NCBI RefSeq assembly: GCF_963675165.1
Contig: NC_087382.1
Span: 4,627,963 to 4,691,962, forward strand
DNA from: Halichondria panicea
Taxonomy: Eukaryota > Porifera > Demospongiae > Suberitida > Halichondriidae
DNA: 64,000 bases
Direction: 5' to 3'
Position 1 is the first letter of the stretch, and each line of letters opens with the position of its first letter. Below, one piece after another: positions 1-10,530 of the stretch. The position numbers were made by a program, and so were the translations under genes. The notes below the pieces were generated by a model. It searched no databases. It was not told the origin of the DNA and saw only the letters and a program-made list of their open reading frames with translations.

Positions 1-416
1 ATTTTTTTTGTAAGAAGAATTTCATTTTATCTTTCTTGTTTTGGGTGTAAAATTTGTGCAGCGTTTGCAGGCACGCATAAATCTGGGAAACTGTTATTTT
101 TTCTATTTAAAGCCCCCTTATTATATATGCGTATTTAAAGTATCCGCTGAACTAAAAATGCTGGACAATTTTTCCAGGCACCACAAGAAAGATAAAATGA
201 AGATCTTTTTCCTAAAAAAATTTGGGGGTGGCTGCACTTGTATGCATTCCGGATTTTCAATTCAAGGTAATTACACTGTAACACCACCCTCAAAGGTCAC
301 ATGACCTACAAATTTGTTCAGCATGTAGCTTCTTTATGAGACTACATTCCTACAAAATTTCATTGATTCATATGAAACTATCTCAAAGATATGATCACTT
401 GTACAAAAAAAATCAC
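1..416. other. Left flank, no gene seen
   Basis: AT-rich DNA with no convincing coding frame. It contains a short palindromic stretch around 293-306 (aaggtcacatgacct). The last eight bases before the foldback element (aaaatcac, 409-416) match seven of the eight bases just after it (acaatcac, 4257-4264), so this edge is probably one half of a target-site duplication. Confidence 0.5.
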
Positions 417-524
417 GGTTGTTTCTCCATGTAACCAATCCTAGATTACATCATCTATATACCTTCCTAATGACGTCATAGTAGCTGGTAGGTGAATATA
501 GTAGGTAACTAGTAGCATGCAGCA

Positions 525-2050
525 GTACAGTAGCACTGGTAGCAGCAGTAGCAGCAGTAGCACTGGTAGCACTGGTAGCACTGGTAGCAGCAGTAGCACT
601 GGTAGCAGTAGTAGCAGCAGTAGCACAGGTAGCACTGGTAGCAGCAGTAGCACTGGTAGCAGTATAGTAGCAGCAGTAGCATTGGTAGCAGTAGTAGCAC
701 TGGTAGCAGCAGTAGCACTGGTAGCAGTAGTAGCAGCAGTAGCACTGGTAGCACTGGTAGCAGCAGTAGCACTGGTAGCAGTATAGTAGCAGCAGTAGCA
801 TTGGTAGCAGTAGTAGCACTGGTAGCAGCAGTAGCACTGGTAGCAGTAGTAGCCGACTGGTAGCACTGGTAGCGCTGGTAGCAGCAGTAGCACTGGTAGC
901 AGCAGTAGCACTGGTAGCACTGGTAGCAGCAGTAGCACTGGTAGCACTGGTAACAGTAGTAGCATTGGTAGCATTGGTAGCAGTAGTAGCACTGGTAGCA
1001 GCAGTAGCACTGGTAGCAGTAGTAGCACTGGTAGCGCTGGTATAGCACTGGTAGCACGCACTGGTAGCAGCAGTAGCACTAGTAGCGCTGGTAGCAGCAG
1101 TAGCACTGGTAGCGCTGGTAGCACTGGTAGCACTGGTAGCAGCAGTAGTCTAGCACTGGTAGCAGCAGTATAGCATTGGTAGCACTGGTAGCAGCAGTAG
1201 CACTGGTAGCGCTGGTAGCACTGGTAGCAGTAGTAGCACTGGTAGCGCTGGTAGCACTGGTAGCAGCAGTAGCACTGGTAGCACTGGTAGCAGCAGTAGC
1301 ACTGGTAGCACTGGTAGCAGCAGTAGCACTGGTAGCGCTGGTAGCAGCAGTAGCACTGGTAGCACTGGTAGCAGCAGTAGCGCTGGTAGCAGCATGCAGT
1401 AGCACTGGTAGCGCTGGTAGCAGCAGTAGCACTAGTAGCACTGGTAGCAGCAGTAGCACTGGTAGCGCTGGTAGCAGCAGTAGCACTGGTAGCACTGGTA
1501 GCAGCAGTAGCACTGGTAGCGCTGGTAGCACTGGTAGCAGTAGTAGCACTGGTAGCGCTGGTAGCAGTAGTAGCACTGGTAGCGCTGGTAGCACTGGTAG
1601 CAGCAGTAGCACTGGTAGCACTGGTAGCAGCAGTAGCACTGGTAGCACTGGTAGCAGCAGTAGCACTGGTAGCGCTGGTAGCAGCAGTAGCACTGGTAGC
1701 ACTGGTAGCAGCAGTAGCGCTGGTAGCAGCATGCAGTAGCACTGGTAGCGCTGGTAGCAGCAGTAGCACTAGTAGCACTGGTAGCACTGGTAGCACTGGT
1801 AGCAGCAGTAGCACTGGTAGCGCTGGTATATAGCAGTAGTAGCACTGGTAGCGCTGGTAGCAGCAGTAGCACTGGTAGCACTGGTAGCAGCAGTAGCACT
1901 AGTAGCGCTGGTAGCAGTAGCAGTGGTAGCAGCAGTAGCACTGGTAGCAGTAGTAGCACGTACTGGTAGCGCTGGTAGCAGCACTGGTAGCACTAGTAGC
2001 AGCAGTATAGCAACAGTAGCACTACTGGTATAGCGCTGGTAGCAGCAGTG
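525..2050 (+). repeat. Left minisatellite arm of the foldback element
   Basis: About 1.5 kb of the 18-bp unit ggtagcagcagtagcact mixed with 9-bp units ggtagcact and ggtagcgct. There are higher-order blocks: the stretch around 1380-1440 with a gcatgcagtagcactgg break recurs around 1730-1770. The units carry almost no stop codons in any frame, so long Leu/Pro, Cys/Tyr/Gln and Ala/Thr/Ser frames appear on both strands; they are repeat artefacts. Confidence 0.95.
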
Positions 2051-2772
2051 AAACAATTTTTGGAGTTTTCTTTTATCTACTATATACACAATGGTATTAT
2101 CAGCAAAATTTCTTAGCCTATTATTCACATTTATGTAGCATGGGCACTCTCTACACAGTAGGCCGCAGACACCGCGTATAATTTACATGCAGTGACAACT
2201 GACAAACTATAAGGCGTGATGATTATGAAAACAACATAGCAAAACAATCACATATAATAATCGCAATGCAAAGTCAAGTCATAATTATATAGAGTAACCA
2301 CAATAGTTACTGTGAGTATGAAGAGTCACCCTTGCACAGCCTCTTCGAAATTGGAGGAGCCTCGGCTTTTGATCTCGTATAATATCGTTTTCGGGGAATC
2401 CATTGCTTAGCACTCTCCGGTGGCGGCTCATGAGGATGGGTGGAGTTTGGGTTCTCTGGCTCGGGAGTGGAGTTTGGGTTCTTCTCTGGCTCAAGAGTGG
2501 AGTTTGGGTTCTTCTCTGGCTCAAGAGTGGAGTTCGAGTTATCTGACTCGGGGGTGGAGTTTGGGTTCTCTGGCCGCTCGGTAGTGGAGTTTGGATTCTC
2601 TGGCTCGGGAGTGGAGTTCAGGTTCTCTGGCTCGAGAGTGGAGTTAAGGTTCTCTGGCTCGAGAGTGGAGTCGGTAGTGTTCTTTGACGGTTCGAGAGCA
2701 GTACACTTTCATTGCAATATTAATTTTGTAACATTATATATATAATTTTTTCAATGAAAGATATTTCCCCCC
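2051..2772. other. Central spacer of the foldback element
   Basis: Unique DNA between the two inverted arms. It has no recognisable transposase or other protein. Its only clear structure is the tandem repeat at about 2433-2690, listed separately. Short frames here do not resemble a known family. Confidence 0.6.
2433..2690 (+). repeat. 27-33 bp minisatellite inside the spacer
   Basis: About eight imperfect copies of a unit built on gtggagtttgggttctctgg followed by ctcgggagt or ctcaagagt. Unit length alternates between 27, 30 and 33 bp because of 3-bp steps (tctctgg versus tcttctctgg). The 3-bp steps keep a GVEFGFSGS-like frame open, but there is no start, splice or domain context to make it a gene. 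Confidence 0.85.
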
Positions 2773-4143
2773 AGTGCTACTGCTGCTACCAGCGCTACCA
2801 GTGCTACCAGTGCTACTACTGCTACCAGCGCTACCAGTGCTACTACTGCTACCAGCGCAACCAGTGCTACTGCTGCTACCAGTGCTACCAGTGCTACCAG
2901 TGCTACTGCTGCTATATACCAGTGCTATACCAGTGCCACTGCTGCTATACCAGTGCTACCAGTGCTACCATGCAGTGCTACTGCTGCTACCAGCGCTACC
3001 AGTGCTACCAGTGCTACTGCTGCTACCAGCGCTACCAGTGCTACTGCTGCTACCAGCGCTACCAGTGCTACTGCTGCTACCAGCACTACCAGTGCTACTA
3101 TACTACTACCAGCGCTATACCAGTGCTACTATTGCTACCAGTGCTACCAGTGCTACTATACTACTACCAGCGCTATACCAGTGCTACTATTGCTACCAGT
3201 GCTACCAGTGCTACTACTGCTACCAATGCTACCAGCGCTACCAGTACTACTATACCAATGCTACTGCTGCTACCAGTGCTACCAGTGCTACTGCTGCTAC
3301 TGCTGCTACTGCTGCTACCAGTGCTACTATCTAGTGCTACTGCTGCTACCAGCGCTACTAGTGCTACCAGTGCTATACTGCTGCTACCAGCGCTACCAGC
3401 GCTACCAGTGCTACTGCTGCTACCAGTGCTACCAGTGCTACTGCTGCTACCAGCGCTACCAGTGCTACTGCTGCTACCAGCGCTACTGCTGCTATACCAG
3501 TGCTACCTGTGCTACTGCTGCTACCAGTGCTACTGCTGCTACCAGTGCTACCAGCGCTACCAGTGCTACCAGTGCTACTGCTGCTACCAGTGCTACTACT
3601 GCTACCAATGCTACTGCTGCTACTACTGCTACCAGTGCTACTGCTGCTACCAGCGCTACCAGCGCTACCAATGCTACCAGCGCTACCAGTGCTATACTAC
3701 TGCTACCAGTGCTACTGCTGCTACCAGTGCTACCAGTGCTATACTACTGCACTGTAAAAAATGATTGAAAAAAAGTGCGGTGGACACACTAAAACCGTCG
3801 CATATAGCACGCTTTTTTGAAAAAGTGTGCTATATGCGACGGTTTTAGTGTGCTCACCGCACTTTTTTTTTTACAGTGTGCTACCAGTGCTACTGCTGCT
3901 ATACCAGCGCTACCAGTGCTATACTACTGCTACCAGTGCTACTAGTGCTACCAGTGCTACTACTGTTACCAATGCTATACTGCTGCTACTACTGCTACCA
4001 GTGCTATTGCTGCTACCAGTGCTACCAGTGCTACTACTGCTACCAGTGCTACCTGTGCTACTGCTGCTACTGCTGCTACCAGTGCTACTGCTGCTACTAG
4101 CGCTACTAGTGCTACCAGTGCTACTACTGCTACCAGAGCTACC
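2773..4143 (-). repeat. Right minisatellite arm of the foldback element
   Basis: The same minisatellite as the left arm but inverted: units read agtgctactgctgctacc on the + strand. The arm is interrupted at 3750-3878 by a small MITE. Units near 3090-3190 contain extra ctatactacta variants forming a local higher-order duplication. Confidence 0.93.
3750..3878. mobile_element. 129-bp hairpin MITE inside the right arm
   Basis: It begins cactgtaaaaaa and ends ttttttacagtg. Between these the two halves are nearly perfect inverted copies around gtgcggtg..acactaaaaccgtcgcatatagc and its complement, with a short loop near 3812-3820. The minisatellite resumes on both sides, so this is a later insertion into the foldback arm. 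No coding capacity. Confidence 0.85.
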
Positions 4144-4256
4144 AGTGCTACTGTACTGCTGCATGCTACTAGTTACCTACTATATTCACCTACTAGCTAC
4201 TATGACGTCATTAGGAAGGTATATAGATGATGTAATCTAGGATTGGAGAAACAACC

Positions 4257-5039
4257 ACAATCACAGGGACAGTCCTTAACTACATTGAGTAAGAAGTACT
4301 AGCTGTACATAGCTATAGTCTTTGCATGTGAACAGAATGACTGCTCGCCAAATTATGGTCATTTTTGTAACGAGTACTATATGCGTCGAGTAGAACTTCA
4401 ACTTGAGGAACTTTGCTAACGAGAAGAAATGGCTGTCCTTTGACATACTTAGTGTAGGGGTGCATTGTCGAAATGTGAATGATATGTATAATTATATACA
4501 TATTTAGTATCATGAGAACAAACGAGTTATGCACATGCAAAGTGAAGCCACACAGTGTAGTGAATCTACAAATGGGCAATTTAGGAAGCCTTAGGGAAGT
4601 TAACACACACACAAGCAACTCCAGTGGAACTTGAATCCAATATGCATGCCTATACGCTGGTGGTATATAGTAGTTGGTACAAAAATAACCACCTCTATAT
4701 ACTTAGGCCAAATTTTTGTTGTATTGATTGAGGATTGAGGATTGACAATAATTTATAACACTACCGCCTGGGCACATCATGCACTAAACAATCTCTGCAT
4801 GCAGGCTTGGTGTAGGCATTCGTTTATCTATGGTTTAGCCTTATCCACTAGGTTAAATACACTTTTTATAATGATCTTATAATTATACAGGTCAGCTATA
4901 ATAATTAAGTATAATTATATAGACATCATCGTCATTGACAGGCAACGGGGAGACCATGCATGCAGCTGTTACAATTAAGCACCATGCATGCATTATATAG
5001 TTCTTTGTACATGCACATGCACTATTGTAAGTACTGTAT
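4257..5039. repeat. Intergenic module shared with the receptor array
   Basis: Stretches of this segment recur upstream of the receptor genes. The part around 4390-4450 (gtagaacttcaact, then acgagaag and tgtcctttgacata) recurs at about 35125-35185 and 41350-41410. The part around 4540-4600 (gtgaagccacacagtgtagt, gggcaatttaggaagcc) recurs at about 11250-11300, 19850-19930, 35260-35290 and 43810-43840. No gene is evident. Confidence 0.6.
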
Positions 5040-5777
5040 CAGGGGCGTAGGGAGGGGTAGGGCTTTGGGGGCTGGAGCCCCCCCTTCCTCTACAAAAACC
5101 ACACTACTGAGAGCCCCACCTTTTGATGACTGTCTTCAGCCTGGGAATTACTGATATAGATTAGTGGCAGCCAAAAAACAGCATGTCCAAGAGCTAGCTA
5201 TACTATACTAGTAACTTTAATTCTTCAGTGTAACTAAGCTAGCTAGCTAGATCTAGCTTCTTTAATTTAGCATGCATGCAATTAATATTTAATTGAAGCA
5301 GGTGTGGCTATAAACTATTTCTTGCCATCATGCGCAATGCACTGTGCAACTGATTAATAATCTACCACAGAGGTTGATTGAGAGCAGCAACTATGTCGCA
5401 AAAACTGGACCACTATTTCTCAAGGCCAAGATCTATACATGTAGTGCCAACTTGCCAAGCTCTAGTACTGCCAGCCTGAGTACTGATGAAGAGCCAGCAA
5501 AGTAACTGATCAGCTACATTATCATAATATGATTATATTATGTAAATGATTATTAGCAATGTTTTCATGCATATTAATTGTTATATTACAAGTACAAAAA
5601 AAATTATAACATCATAAAATTATTACAAGTAACAAGTACAACAAAATTAATATTCCCAGAAAGAGTCATTAATTAGGAGGTGTGGTTTCCGGTCGCCGAA
5701 AATTTTCGGCGACTCCGTGCCAGAAACCAGCTTTTCAGCTCAGCCCCCCCTTCCTCAAAATCCTGCCTACGCCCCTG
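5040..5777. mobile_element. 738-bp MITE with CAGGGGCGTAGG ends (hAT-like)
   Basis: It begins caggggcgtagg and ends cctacgcccctg. The bases ctgtat occur immediately outside both ends, a partial target duplication. CAGGGGCGTAG-type ends are known from hAT-like elements. Inside, a short frame from 5393 (MSQKLDHYFSRP, stop 28 codons from the start) could be a relic of a transposase N-terminus, and a palindrome, ggtcgccgaaaattttcggcgac, lies at about 5691-5713. The element is non-autonomous. Confidence 0.75.
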
Positions 5778-6159
5778 CTGTATATAGGGTATACACATTC
5801 GGTTAGCATATATACGCTACTATATAGTGTATACTATCCATGTATTATGCAGGATTAAAATAAAAAAATTGTTGAGAGTGCATAAATCCGGCTCGTGACA
5901 TTGATGTCACACCACAAGTGTGGCAGTGATATAGAAGGGCCTAATCACCTGATAAATTATGGTCAATTCTTTAAAGATGTGCCTATTATTCTCATAAAAA
6001 AATCCTCAATCATTCCCTGACATAGACAAAATCAAGACATAGACATAAACACAGCACACAATTGACACACGACATAATTAATATCATGGTTCTCGATCAG
6101 TGTTATCTTGCTGATTGAACTGATTCACCTTCACATTTTTTGTCATGAGAACATCGTTA
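5778..6159. other. Intergenic, with an inverted shared module
   Basis: The stretch near 5875-5935 (gagagtgcataaatccg, ccacaagtgtggcagtgatatag) is an inverted copy of about 11720-11795. The stretch at 6096-6165 (atcagtgttatcttgctga, then tcatgagaacatcgttatgc) is an inverted relative of the interior of the MITE at 12546-12771. No gene seen. Confidence 0.5.
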
Positions 6160-6600
6160 TGCAATCCACCTTGAAGGCTCTGTACTGGGAATAATGGACT
6201 GTATAGGGGTGTGCTGTAGGTGTAACTAGTGGAAGTGGCAGTGGCCTGGCTGTCTCCAGAACTCTCCCCCTGAAGTCTCTCATTTTGCAACGTTATTTTT
6301 CTTTTACTTTACTGTCCAAGTCTTCAGTCTGTGGGGGTGGATTGAGTGAGGGGAAGGGTGGTAAGAGGTGAAGGTGGTGGAATGAGTGAGGATGTGTGTG
6401 TGTGGGTGGGGACAACTGAGGGGGAGGTGAAATAGGAACTCTTATGTTTTAACAATCAACCAGGTCTCTGCACATCTCTTGAGATCTGCAATGCTGTCTC
6501 CTGTAAGTTGCCGATCATGCTAGCCTCCCAAAATTCATATGAATGCTTGTTTGGTCTATGAATGCTTTATAATTAATTGTTGGTTGGTTGTTGTGTCACC
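6160..6600 (+). repeat. Duplicated 5' flank of receptor gene 2
   Basis: Nearly identical to about 20155-20520 and then, after a deletion, to about 21095-21145, both upstream of receptor gene 2. The - strand of this segment has a short coding-like stretch in both copies (residues such as GESSGDSQATATSTSYTYS near 6190-6270, and REREASMIGNLQETALQ in the downstream copy), perhaps a relic exon. I do not recognise it. Confidence 0.75.
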
Positions 6601-6607
6601 CACACAG

Positions 6608-7122
6608 GACTACAGGCTGGCATTGATGGTGGTGGAGAGATTGGTGTAAACTCAGGTAGTGTGTCCGTTTCCCACAGCACTCTAACAAACAACAGAGCTG
6701 ACTAGGTGGAGCAATTTATGTTAGCGAAGGCGGTAGAGTATCCATCTTCAACAGTAGGTTGGCAAACAACAGAGGTACTAAAAATAGTGGTGGAGCGATT
6801 GGTGCGAACTCAGGCAATGTGTCTATCTCCCACAGCACTCTGACAAACAACAGAGCTGATTATGGTGGAGCGATTAGTGTTAGCAAAGACAGTACTTTGT
6901 CCATCTCCATCTGTGAGCTGACAAACAACAGTGCTGATAAGGGTGGAGCTATTGATGTTAGCCCAGGCAGTAATGTGTTCATCTCTGACAGCATGGTGAC
7001 AAACAGCAGTTCTGATAAAGGAGTAATTTATGCTTCAAGATCCAACTTAATCCTTAACAATACTAACATTACCAATAATGTGGTCAGTTTGAACATTAAC
7101 CAGCAATCAAATGTGACAAAAG
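6608..7122 (+). pseudogene. Receptor gene fragment (beta-helix coils only)
   Basis: Very close to receptor gene 2 at about 22840-23350. It covers roughly seven GGAI coils, including TNNRADYGGAISVSKDSTLS-type sequence. A reading-frame break is visible near 6703: gctgactaggtgg replaces the in-frame gctaactttggtgg of gene 2. The match ends abruptly after aatgtgaca at 7122, where gene 2 continues attcacagg. Signal peptide, Cys-rich module, membrane helices and tail are all missing. With the preceding duplicated flank this forms an internally deleted cassette, almost certainly a pseudogene. Confidence 0.85.
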
Positions 7123-7513
7123 GCGTACACAAATACCACACACATTCCACATACGTATACATTATATTCATGCATGCATGCCTGATTGTATAGTTGGAGA
7201 TGTGGGTGTGCATATAATTATAGTAAGTTGGACAAGTTATTTATGGTCTAATTTATTCATGGTCTGATGGTTTGATAGCTTGCTAGAGACACTCCCCAGG
7301 TTTGTCTCCTCACAAGAAAGAGAAAAGTGCAGCATTCATTTTAGCGCACATGCCGTAAGCGGCGCGCCACTGGACACATGCATGGGATTTTCCCCAGGAT
7401 CAAAATGGGTGTGGTTTATCCAACAAAGTTGAGCTGTCTATTCGATATTCAGCTAGATCATATCAGCCGGCTTCAGCTTCTCACTACCGTACCGAGATTC
7501 AGACAGAATCAGG
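7123..7513. other. Intergenic upstream of the epimerase gene
   Basis: This gap must contain the epimerase promoter and 5' UTR. A cgcacatgccgtaagcggcg segment at about 7346-7365 is more GC-rich than its surroundings. I see no clear TATA box and no repeat. Confidence 0.4.
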
Positions 7514-8890
7514 ATGGCTACTCAATGGAGATCAGTGACTAAACTACTCACACAACATCTGTCCAGTCGTCTGGCAGCTGCCCCTCTGGCTGGAGCAACA
7601 CAGGTGATCAGGCTATAAAAATACGCTAGCGATAAAAATAACTTTCCCAGTATATACAATCATGATAAACTAGGTCAACTGTATTCATTATATTAGTGGC
7701 ACAACACGCCATAGATTGAACAATTGCACGTAATACATGAATGGTTCATCTCTCCGCCCCAGTTGTGCAGGAGACAGTTCTCAGCCACCCCCACCCCCTC
7801 ACAAGCCACGCCCCTCAAGTCCTGGAAACTGGGTCGTCTGAACCACGTTGCCATAGCAGTACCGGACCTGGAGGCGGCCACACATCTGTACAGGGATGTG
7901 CTGGGAGGGGAGGTCAGCGAGACAATGGTGAGCTGGGTAGGGCCATAAGAAACAATAACTGCACATTATACCAAGAGTGCATGAATATACTGTACATTAT
8001 ACATAATAACACTGTGCATTGTGGTCATTTTATAATTATGTTATCCTGTAGTATATATAGTTGCTAGCCAAACAGTCTCCATAGCATTGTGTTTCAACCT
8101 GCATGTGTTAGCAGGCCACCTCTTTATTACAGCTGTTAGTCTGCCCAAGGATGACAGCTATAAAAACAGATTTCACTGGTATAAATGTATAGGTGAATGA
8201 ATTGCTGTGATTGTTTCTACATAGCCCCTACCTGAGCATGGCGTGTACACAGTGTTTGTGAATCTGGGGAACACTAAAATTGAGGTGAGCTTATAGATAA
8301 AAAAAATAGTGCCTAAAATTACTGATACAATACTATATAGTTTAATGATCGAATGTTCTTGGCTCTGTTTTACATGCAGTTACTCCACCCCCTCGGTGAG
8401 AACAGTCCGATAGAGTCGTTCCTCAAGAAGAAACCAGAGGGAGGCATGCACCACGTCTGTATTGAGGTGCAAAAATTTAGTAATAGTACTTACAAATATA
8501 GTATAGCTAGTTCCGGTTAGTAAGTGCCTGCAGCTACAGGTTCATTGGTAGACTGCATGGTACAGCCTTCATTACATGGATGCTAAGTTGTGTGTTTGTG
8601 TTGCCGTCCTGTGCAGGTCGACGACATCAGAGCAGCTTTAAAGGACCTGGAAGGCAAAGTGAGGGCGCTCAACCATGAGCCGAAGGTGGGTCACTGCATT
8701 ACAGTGTGAATAAGATATTTTGTATTTTGAAGCAATGATCTTTACCAATTCACTAAATTTACAAACTGTGTACAATCATCATTAGTTTACCTGTATAATT
8801 ATTATGCAGATTGGAGCTCACGGAAAGCCTGTCGTGTTTCTCCATCCAAAGGACTGCAATGGAGTACTAGTTGAACTGGAAGAAGCATAG
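7514..8890 (+). CDS. MCEE: Methylmalonyl-CoA epimerase, mitochondrial (6 exons)
   Basis: Interconverts the (2S) and (2R) forms of methylmalonyl-CoA in mitochondrial propionyl-CoA breakdown, feeding methylmalonyl-CoA mutase. I read six in-phase exons with GT-AG introns: 7514-7603, 7763-7927, 8225-8284, 8380-8466, 8617-8685 and 8810-8890, giving 183 residues (family about 140-180). Residues 1 to about 45 are basic and Ser/Ala-rich with no acidic residue (RRQFSAT near 33), a typical mitochondrial presequence. LNHVAIAVPDLEAA (56-69), PLPEHGVYTVFVNLGNTKIE (86-105), GGMHHVCIEVDDI (126-138) and a final LVELEE are diagnostic for this VOC-fold enzyme. Candidate metal ligands are His58, His130 and Glu179. 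The acceptor at 7762 was chosen over the one at 7770 because it has a better pyrimidine tract and keeps phase 0. The gene is intact. Confidence 0.95.
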
Positions 8891-8986
8891 AACGTGCTTA
8901 TTTCCTAGCTACTGATTTTGTCCATCTGTTTGTTCTATTCGTTGTGTGTAATTATGAACTCATGAACTGATAAATTTACTAATTGT

Positions 8987-9265
8987 TTATGAGGTGTGGT
9001 TTAGACACATTTTATCCAAGAAGAGCTTGCAACTCCAGTAAGGAACTTCGAATGGCCAACGCTTGGACCAAGCTAGGGGCTCTTGAGTATCTGTATAGGA
9101 GTCGACGTGTTGCTCAACTAGCTCTTTGACGGCTGCAAAATCCGGCATAGTCTTGCAGTCTGCATCATAGAGTTGAATTGTTGCTATAGGGGGAGTTCTA
9201 GTGCTGCGGTCATGTATATAGTATAAGTCAGATATACCACACCTACTCGGAGGATATGCATCCAT
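8987..9265 (-). CDS. Hypothetical protein or terminal exon, unrecognised
   Basis: A 92-codon frame running toward the 3' end of the epimerase gene. It has soluble, mixed composition with coding character, for example MPDFAAVKELVEQHVDSY and SKRWPFEVPYWSCKLFLDK, unlike the low-complexity frames elsewhere. There is no signal peptide, membrane helix or known domain. It could be the last exon of a longer - strand gene with upstream exons beyond 9265, a lone small gene, or chance. No family is assigned. Confidence 0.35.
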   Translation of the reverse strand: MDAYPPSRCGISDLYYIHDRSTRTPPIATIQLYDADCKTMPDFAAVKELVEQHVDSYTDTQEPLAWSKRWPFEVPYWSCKLFLDKMCLNHTS

Positions 9266-10060
9266 ATAATATCCTCTGCTACCATGGTTACTCTGAGGCG
9301 TATATTATATGGGTGCATGTATACCCTTCTCTTAGGTGTAGTATAAATACAAAAAACAAATTGAATAATCGAAATACTGTATAAGTAACATTGAAGGTCC
9401 TATACATGTGTACATGTACACGCTTGTTACCTTGACAACGTAATGAAATTGCTAATGTGCACATATACAGAGAACATTCAACAGTATCTCCTGAGACGTA
9501 TACATATTCAATATGACGCATTACAAATGCACATGACAGAAATTAAGTAACTGGACACTTATAGCCCCGGCATTCGTTTTTGTTCATAATCACCAGGCAA
9601 CCAGTCAACATAAATGTCCTGATTCACTTTTTTCCTAGGTGATTCAGTGTCAAATCGCATTCAGTGATTTCCCACTAATTACTCGTACCTTCAGATTTTA
9701 GCACACCATGTCAGCTGGTTTCTGGGGTGATCTTTAGCCCATGCAGTGTCAGGGGAGGGGGGAGTTAATGCAAGGGTCCTTACCCCCCACAGCTAGTAAG
9801 TTGGACGCAGGACTGAAACAGAGTGGGTGGAATTAGGGGGTGTATATATATATGGTTTTACCTTTGAGTTGGCAATATGAGCTACCGCTCTCACTTCCGT
9901 CCTATTGTAACACACCATCCACTCTGTGGGGGGGGGGGGGGTGGGGGTAACATGTTTAATGCATTTAATTAGGACTCTCCCCAGAGAAAGCCACTACTTA
10001 AAACGCATCTGTGTAATTTGTTATGTCTGAGTGTTTAACTGGATCAAATGTGATCACCAT
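9266..10060. other. Intergenic; poly-G tract and a shared module
   Basis: Contains a poly-G run near 9927-9945. The stretch 9418-9505 (acgcttgttacctt, acagagaaca, acagtatctcctg) recurs at about 33958-34030 downstream of receptor gene 3. No convincing gene. Confidence 0.5.
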
Positions 10061-10062
10061 TA

Positions 10063-10480
10063 GGCCTTGCCCAATTGCGCTAGCATAATTTTGAGACTAA
10101 TAGGTGCGGTGGAGCATTGAGCATTATACCAGCCTAATAGGTAAAAAATATTAGCCTATTAAGCAATTTTTATCAAATTTTGTAAAAAGTATGAAGCACT
10201 ATATCCTCAATAGCATGAGTAATGCTAATACTGAGATAATTTATGTATGGAAGGTACTATATGGTAGACTTTCTAGTACAGTTAACTCTTTTCTAAGATT
10301 TCTTTCACCGATATAGTTCCTTAGAAGATTATGTAGAAGCATCTGTGATGTTGCAATATTCTTCTCGTGACGTTGATGATTTTTATTGAGACTAATGGTA
10401 TAAAGACTAATATAGGTACAATGCATGAGACTTGAAGACTAGACTAATAGGCAACATTTTGAGCATAATTGGGCAAGGCC
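10063..10480. mobile_element. 418-bp MITE with TA target duplication
   Basis: Begins ggccttgcccaatt and ends aattgggcaaggcc, with the dinucleotide TA immediately outside both ends (10061-10062 and 10481-10482). Subterminal copies of gactaatagg and cctattag add further inverted repeats. A TA duplication with short TIRs fits a Tc1/mariner-type non-autonomous element. Confidence 0.8.
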
Positions 10481-10503
10481 TAGTCAGTAGTCACCATGCT
10501 GGT

Positions 10504-10530
10504 GATGTAATCTAGGATTGGTTAACCCAT
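10504..10530. repeat. Solo end of the foldback element family
   Basis: gatgtaatctaggattgg followed by tta and catg matches the reverse complement of the left TIR of the element at 417-4256. No minisatellite follows, so this is a solo terminal remnant or the end of a different family member. Confidence 0.55.

Larger units (their letters stand above)
417..4256. mobile_element. Foldback-type DNA transposon with minisatellite arms
   Basis: The ends are inverted copies of each other. The left end reads ggttgtttctcc, then a 6-bp difference, then aatcctagattacatc, and continues through acgtcatagtagct to cagcagtacagtagcac. The right end (about 4144-4256) is the reverse complement. Inside this roughly 110-bp unique TIR, both arms turn into the same 18-bp minisatellite in opposite orientation, so the element could fold into a giant hairpin. 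A candidate 8-bp target duplication (7 of 8 matching) flanks it. Long repeat-built TIRs with 8-9 bp duplications resemble Drosophila FB and other Mutator-like foldback elements. No transposase frame is visible, so it would be non-autonomous. Family assignment is inference; the inverted structure is seen directly. Confidence 0.8.

Noticed and set aside
3750-3878. A CRISPR-like or tRNA-like hairpin
   Set aside because: A single long near-perfect inverted repeat with terminal cactgtaaa copies fits a MITE; there is no spacer array or cloverleaf.
441-4240. Very long open frames on both strands rich in Leu/Pro, Cys/Tyr/Gln, Ala/Thr/Ser or Ser/Gly
   Set aside because: They are the six-frame translation of the minisatellite, whose units contain almost no stop codons. 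No start context, splice sites or domains support a gene.
7763-8067. Alternative reading of MCEE exon 2 in another frame (frame ETVLSHPHP..)
   Set aside because: It is out of frame with the VOC-domain motifs. The acceptor at 7762 restores phase 0 and the LNHVAIAVPDL motif.
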